In this document: positions 4,899 to 8,018 of the stretch, piece by piece
How the letters are laid out: each line of letters begins with the position of its first letter
Numbering within the stretch: position 1 is the first letter of the stretch
DNA from: CALWZE01 sp964645785
GTDB taxonomy: Bacteria; Bacillota; Clostridia; Oscillospirales; Ruminococcaceae
Direction: 5' to 3'
Length of the DNA stretch: 8,018 nt
Assembly: GCA_964645785.1 (NCBI GenBank)
Contig: CAZYAV010000066.1
Span: forward strand, 1-8,018
Notes under the pieces: model-generated
The model's database searches: none
Told to the model about the DNA's origin: nothing
The model's input: only the letters and a program-made list of their open reading frames with translations
Translations under genes and position numbers: made by a program

Positions 4899-5246
4899 AC
4901 GCTTGCGGCAGGATGCGGAGCGGCCAATTTGGCGCGGACGGCATGTATTCCGGGATTGACACGCAGGGGGAGATTCCTAATGCTGCCATGTTCGCTTCCG
5001 TTCTGCTTCGCACTCGATTCCCAAAACGAAGCGAAAGCAGCGTGGGATTGAAGCGCCGCGGCGCGCCGGATTTTGAGTCCGCTTCGTCCGCCGATTCCGG
5101 CGAACGGGCAGGGACGCGAGGAAATAGGAAAGCAACCCGGAACCATCTCCGGTTCATACAAAGAATCCAGACAGAAAGCGACAGAGCGATTTGCACAAGG
5201 TCAGACCACGGCAGCAAAACTGGCCGGCTTACACGGAGCAACACAC
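4899..5246. other. 348-base gap inside the operon, no supported gene
   Basis: Frames crossing this gap are shadows or upstream extensions of neighbours. The frame extending the glycosyltransferase back to 5073 gives a Gln/Arg/Lys-rich sequence unlike the family. The gap contains an imperfect long hairpin (4982-5041) and a perfect TTGACA (4956-4961) that has no matching -10 at 16-18 bases. No intrinsic terminator is visible, so read-through from the transporter genes is plausible. It may be a decayed gene or an attenuation region. Confidence 0.5.
4982..5041. repeat. Imperfect inverted repeat in the intra-operon gap
   Basis: GCTGC (4982-4986) pairs with GCAGC (5037-5041), and TTCGCTTC (4991-4998) pairs with GAAGCGAA (5028-5035). 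This is 13 bp with a 4/1 internal loop and a 29-base apical loop. No U-tract follows, so it is not a simple terminator. Confidence 0.4.
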
Positions 5247-6374
5247 ATGACACAAAGCAGCTACAAAATCAGCCTGATTACGCCGGTGTACAACGCGGGG
5301 GCGTATCTGCGCGAGGCGTTTGCATCGGTGAGGAACCAGACAATCGGCTTTGAGCAGATCGAGTGGCTGCTGGTGGACGACTGTTCGAGCGACGGCAGCT
5401 TTGCGCTGATGAAAAGCTGGGCGGCGCAGTACCCGAACGTCAAGGCGCTCAGGACGCCGGCGAACACCGGCACGCCGGCCGAGCCGCGCAACGTGGGGCT
5501 CGCGCAGGCGAGCGCGCCGTACGTGATGTTTCTGGACAATGACGATGTGCTTTTCCCGGACGCGATGAAAGCGCTGTACGACGAAATCGAGCGCAGCGGC
5601 GCGGACATCATCACGGGGGACGTGGCGCTACTGAACAAATCGGAATTTACGAAGGAGGAGCGAAAGCAGCTGCTGAATTACACGGAGCAGGCCGAATACG
5701 GTCTGTGCACGCTTTGCCTTCCGCTCGAAAAATCAATCGAGCCGTATCTCAACAACCACTGGTGCAAGATATACCGGCGGGAGATTATTGCGCGAAACCG
5801 CATCCGCTCCCTCAAAGGGGAGCTGTGGGAGGATATTCTGTTTCTGTTCCAATACATGGCGTTTGTAAAGACGATGGTGCATATTCCGCAGCCCATTGTC
5901 AAGTATCGGGTGCGGCGGGAATCCCTGAGCCATGTCTATAACAGACGGTTTTACTGTTCGTTGCCCAAATCAATTGAATACGGGCTACGGCATATGGAAT
6001 CCTTCGGGCGGGAGCAGGCGCAGACATACATGGCGTTTTTTGAAAAGGGCGGTCACATTGAGTACTACACCGACTGCCTGCTGAACGACGAGAAGATGAC
6101 CGGCAAAGAGATTGAGGACTGTGTGCTTGCCTGGAAGCCCTGCTTCCTTGCGGCGATACAATATGGCGGCGCTTTTCACTCGGCCTATTGCAGAATATTG
6201 GCGGACGACTTTGCGGACGGCAGGGACGACAAGGCGCTGTTCCACTTTTTTGCGCTGAAGGAGCTGTACAAGCAGCGGCAGGAGGAGAAAAACAATATTC
6301 TCTCATCCAACAGCTACCGGCTGGCGGCGAAGCTTGCTGGGATTAAGTCGGCTTTAACCGGAGACAGAGGATGA
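5247..6374 (+). CDS. Family 2 glycosyltransferase
   Basis: This 375-residue GT-A fold enzyme should transfer a sugar from a nucleotide-sugar donor during surface polysaccharide assembly on the cytoplasmic side. The nucleotide-binding start is ISLITPVYNAGAYLREAF (residues 9-26), followed by LLVDDCSSDG with D44/D45, then RNVGLAQASAPYVMFLDNDD carrying the metal-binding D-x-D (D97-N98-D99). An acceptor-side segment HWCKIYRREII (171-181) precedes the probable catalytic E195-D196. The tail after about 330 is charged and helical and ends in a short basic stretch. I chose ATG 5247 because GGAG at 5235-5238 lies 8 bases upstream and the conserved domain begins right after it; an in-frame upstream ATG at 5073 would add 58 unrelated residues. 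The stop codon overlaps the next start (ATGA). Donor and acceptor cannot be told from sequence. Confidence 0.9.
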   Translation: MTQSSYKISLITPVYNAGAYLREAFASVRNQTIGFEQIEWLLVDDCSSDGSFALMKSWAAQYPNVKALRTPANTGTPAEPRNVGLAQASAPYVMFLDNDDVLFPDAMKALYDEIERSGADIITGDVALLNKSEFTKEERKQLLNYTEQAEYGLCTLCLPLEKSIEPYLNNHWCKIYRREIIARNRIRSLKGELWEDILFLFQYMAFVKTMVHIPQPIVKYRVRRESLSHVYNRRFYCSLPKSIEYGLRHMESFGREQAQTYMAFFEKGGHIEYYTDCLLNDEKMTGKEIEDCVLAWKPCFLAAIQYGGAFHSAYCRILADDFADGRDDKALFHFFALKELYKQRQEEKNNILSSNSYRLAAKLAGIKSALTGDRG

Positions 6375-8018
6375 GAATTCGCAGGTATCGGACAACTCAG
6401 GCGGCAATCTACGCGGCGCATCGGCCGCCTGCGGCACAGACGGCTGAAATCGAAAAGCGGCTGGAGACTGAGAAAGCGGACGTGCTGGTGCTGGGAACCT
6501 ATCCTGCGCTGTGTATGAGCTATATTGACCCGCGCGGCTTTGGCTGTGAATATCCGCTGAGCATGGCGCTTGCAGTGTCGAAAAAGGTCGAAAAGCAATA
6601 CGGGCGGCCGGACATCAGCCTGGGCGCTTCGGTGGCCTATGCGTATACAAAGCTTGTAAAAGCCCGTGGCGGCCGTATTGGCTTTGCCGGGGATATCCTG
6701 CTTGAAGCCCGCGCTGCGGACGTACCGGGTGCGGAGGACAACCTGCTCGGCTGCGTCCTGTTTGACGCAAAGTATGCAGGAAAAGAGGCGTTTTCAGCGT
6801 CCGCTTCCCGCATCAGGCGCGCCATCAGAAAGGATTCGGCGTTTGGGAGCCTCTCCCGCAAACGGCTGCTGGCGCAGATGCCGGGCTTTTGGCTCAAGGC
6901 GATCTGGTACCGCACCGTTGGGCACGAGCCGGGTGGCATACCTTCCCCCGACCCCCAAAAAATGCAGCTGCGGGGGAGATGGATCGCTCCGCCCGCGCCG
7001 CAGCCGGAGCCGCTTGTTTCGGTGGTGATCCGCACCCGGCACAGGCCGGAGGTGCTGCGAAAAACGCTCGCTTGCCTGCGGTACCAGGCATATAAAAATA
7101 TCGAGTACATCGTCATAGAGGACGGCGAGCCGCGCGCAGAGCAGCTGGTGAAGGAAGAATTTCCGCAGCTCAATATCCGCTATCACGCCACGGGGAAAAA
7201 CGTGGGCAGGGCGGCGGCGGCAAACCTCGGGTTTTCGATGGCGAACGGCCGGTACATGAACATGCTGGACGACGACGACTTTCTCTATCCCGAGCAGCTT
7301 CTCGTCGGAGTAGCCGAGGCGGAGGCGACTGGCTGCGACATGGTTTTTCTGCAAAGCCTCGCGCTGCTGACCACCAAAACGGCGGACGAGCCGTATGCGT
7401 TTGAGATAAACGAAGTGCATTTCATGAACTTCCCGCGGGTTGACCCGTTCACGATGGCACAGCAGTGCATGACCGCGAACAACGGGGTGCTGTTCCGCAA
7501 AACGCTGTATGAGCGGCTGGGCGGTATGCGGGAGGAGCTGGGCGCGCACGAGGACTGGGCGCTGTGGCTCAAATACATGGCAAAAGCGAGCTGGCGGGTT
7601 GTGCCCTATGCGACGAACGCGTTTTTGAACCCCTACGCGCAGTCGGACCGGGAGGCGCGGCGATGCCAATACGCCCCGTATGACGGGATGCAGTTTGACG
7701 ACCCGGCGCTTGTCTATGAGACGACCCCCGAGCAGTTGCAAGCCTACCGCCGGGGCTGCATCGCAGACTGGCACTGCCTGTTGGAGCTGGGGCAGCTGGA
7801 AGCCGAGCTTCGCGCGCAAAGCGAGAGCAGGGGCGTGCGGACGGACAGGCTTGAATCGGAGGTTCGGGACGAATTCGCCGAAGCGGCGGCGAGCGGCGAG
7901 ACCCGGCGCTATACGGTGCGCGAGTTGAGAAGGCTGTATGAACAGTTTCTCGAATTTCTGAATTCCAAACCGGCCGCCGGGCGCGCCGAATACATTGCAG
8001 ACGAATATAGACGGGACA
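6371..8018 (+). CDS. Large two-part glycosyltransferase with GT2 domain, 3' end beyond window
   Basis: An open frame of 549 codons runs to the window edge without a stop codon. ATG 6371 overlaps the preceding TGA as ATGA, and GGAG at 6359-6362 is 8 bases upstream, so translation is coupled. Residues about 1-205 are a domain I do not recognise (KADVLVLGTYPALCMSYIDP, then SLGASVAYAYTKLVKARGG), perhaps a degenerate or accessory glycosyltransferase module. A GT2 domain follows: EPLVSVVIRTRHRPEVLRKT (213-232), then VIEDGEP (248-254), NVGRAAAANLGFSMANGRYM (277-296), the metal-binding run D300-D303, and the catalytic-type G-A-H-E394-D395-W. Residues from about 450 on are charged and helical, possibly a linker to a further domain outside the window. 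Its role is probably another sugar transfer in the same polysaccharide pathway. The GT2 call is firm; the N-terminal part is unassigned. Confidence 0.88.
   Translation, partial: MRIRRYRTTQAAIYAAHRPPAAQTAEIEKRLETEKADVLVLGTYPALCMSYIDPRGFGCEYPLSMALAVSKKVEKQYGRPDISLGASVAYAYTKLVKARGGRIGFAGDILLEARAADVPGAEDNLLGCVLFDAKYAGKEAFSASASRIRRAIRKDSAFGSLSRKRLLAQMPGFWLKAIWYRTVGHEPGGIPSPDPQKMQLRGRWIAPPAPQPEPLVSVVIRTRHRPEVLRKTLACLRYQAYKNIEYIVIEDGEPRAEQLVKEEFPQLNIRYHATGKNVGRAAAANLGFSMANGRYMNMLDDDDFLYPEQLLVGVAEAEATGCDMVFLQSLALLTTKTADEPYAFEINEVHFMNFPRVDPFTMAQQCMTANNGVLFRKTLYERLGGMREELGAHEDWALWLKYMAKASWRVVPYATNAFLNPYAQSDREARRCQYAPYDGMQFDDPALVYETTPEQLQAYRRGCIADWHCLLELGQLEAELRAQSESRGVRTDRLESEVRDEFAEAAASGETRRYTVRELRRLYEQFLEFLNSKPAAGRAEYIADEYRRD

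Noticed and set aside
4956..4980. Internal promoter from the perfect TTGACA at 4956
   Set aside because: The hexamers 16-18 bases downstream (TAATGC, AATGCT, ATGCTG) are poor -10 elements.
5073..5246. Upstream extension of the glycosyltransferase to ATG 5073
   Set aside because: The 58 extra residues are Gln/Arg/Lys-rich and unlike the family, while ATG 5247 has GGAG at proper spacing right before the conserved domain.

Overview
The window looks like chromosomal DNA of a gut-type Firmicute of class Clostridia, probably an Oscillospiraceae/Ruminococcaceae relative. This is inferred from the GC-rich coding DNA, the AGGAGG-type ribosome binding sites, the integrase family and the Wzm/Wzt-like exporter; no rRNA or marker gene is present. 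All supported genes lie on the + strand.

Bases 1-1204 hold no gene I can support. They contain a GC-rich palindrome, two strong intrinsic terminators and, near 1154, the likely -10 element of the recombinase gene. Bases 1205-2154 encode a tyrosine recombinase split over two reading frames. The 0 frame ends at 1816, and the rest of the catalytic domain continues in the -1 frame exactly at a T TTT TTA slippery heptamer (1744-1750).

Twelve bases after the recombinase stop codon lies a perfect 20-bp inverted repeat pair (2167-2186 and 2396-2415). Each copy is a 7-bp arm, an asymmetric 6-bp core and an inverted 7-bp arm, and the two cores are in opposite orientation. They bracket 209 bp of AT-rich DNA with a bidirectional terminator and candidate promoters pointing right. 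This is the layout of a phase-variable invertible promoter (an inverton) next to its likely recombinase.

To the right is a co-directional operon: a tyrosine-recombinase paralogue that has lost its catalytic residues (2453-3241), an ABC-2 polysaccharide/teichoic-acid exporter permease (3366-4151), its ATPase (4167-4898), a 348-base non-coding gap, a family 2 glycosyltransferase (5247-6374), and a larger protein with a second GT2 domain that overlaps the previous stop codon and runs off the window (6371-8018).

Proposed working: the recombinase flips the 209-bp segment and switches a surface-polysaccharide assembly and export operon on or off. In the given orientation the promoter candidates face the operon. 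In the other orientation the strong U-tract side of the terminator would sit just upstream of it. The catalytically dead paralogue at the head of the operon could be a DNA-binding partner or feedback regulator of the switch, and the frameshift could limit the amount of active recombinase. The inverted repeats, frameshift and residue losses are read directly from the sequence; the switching, regulation and polysaccharide roles are inference.
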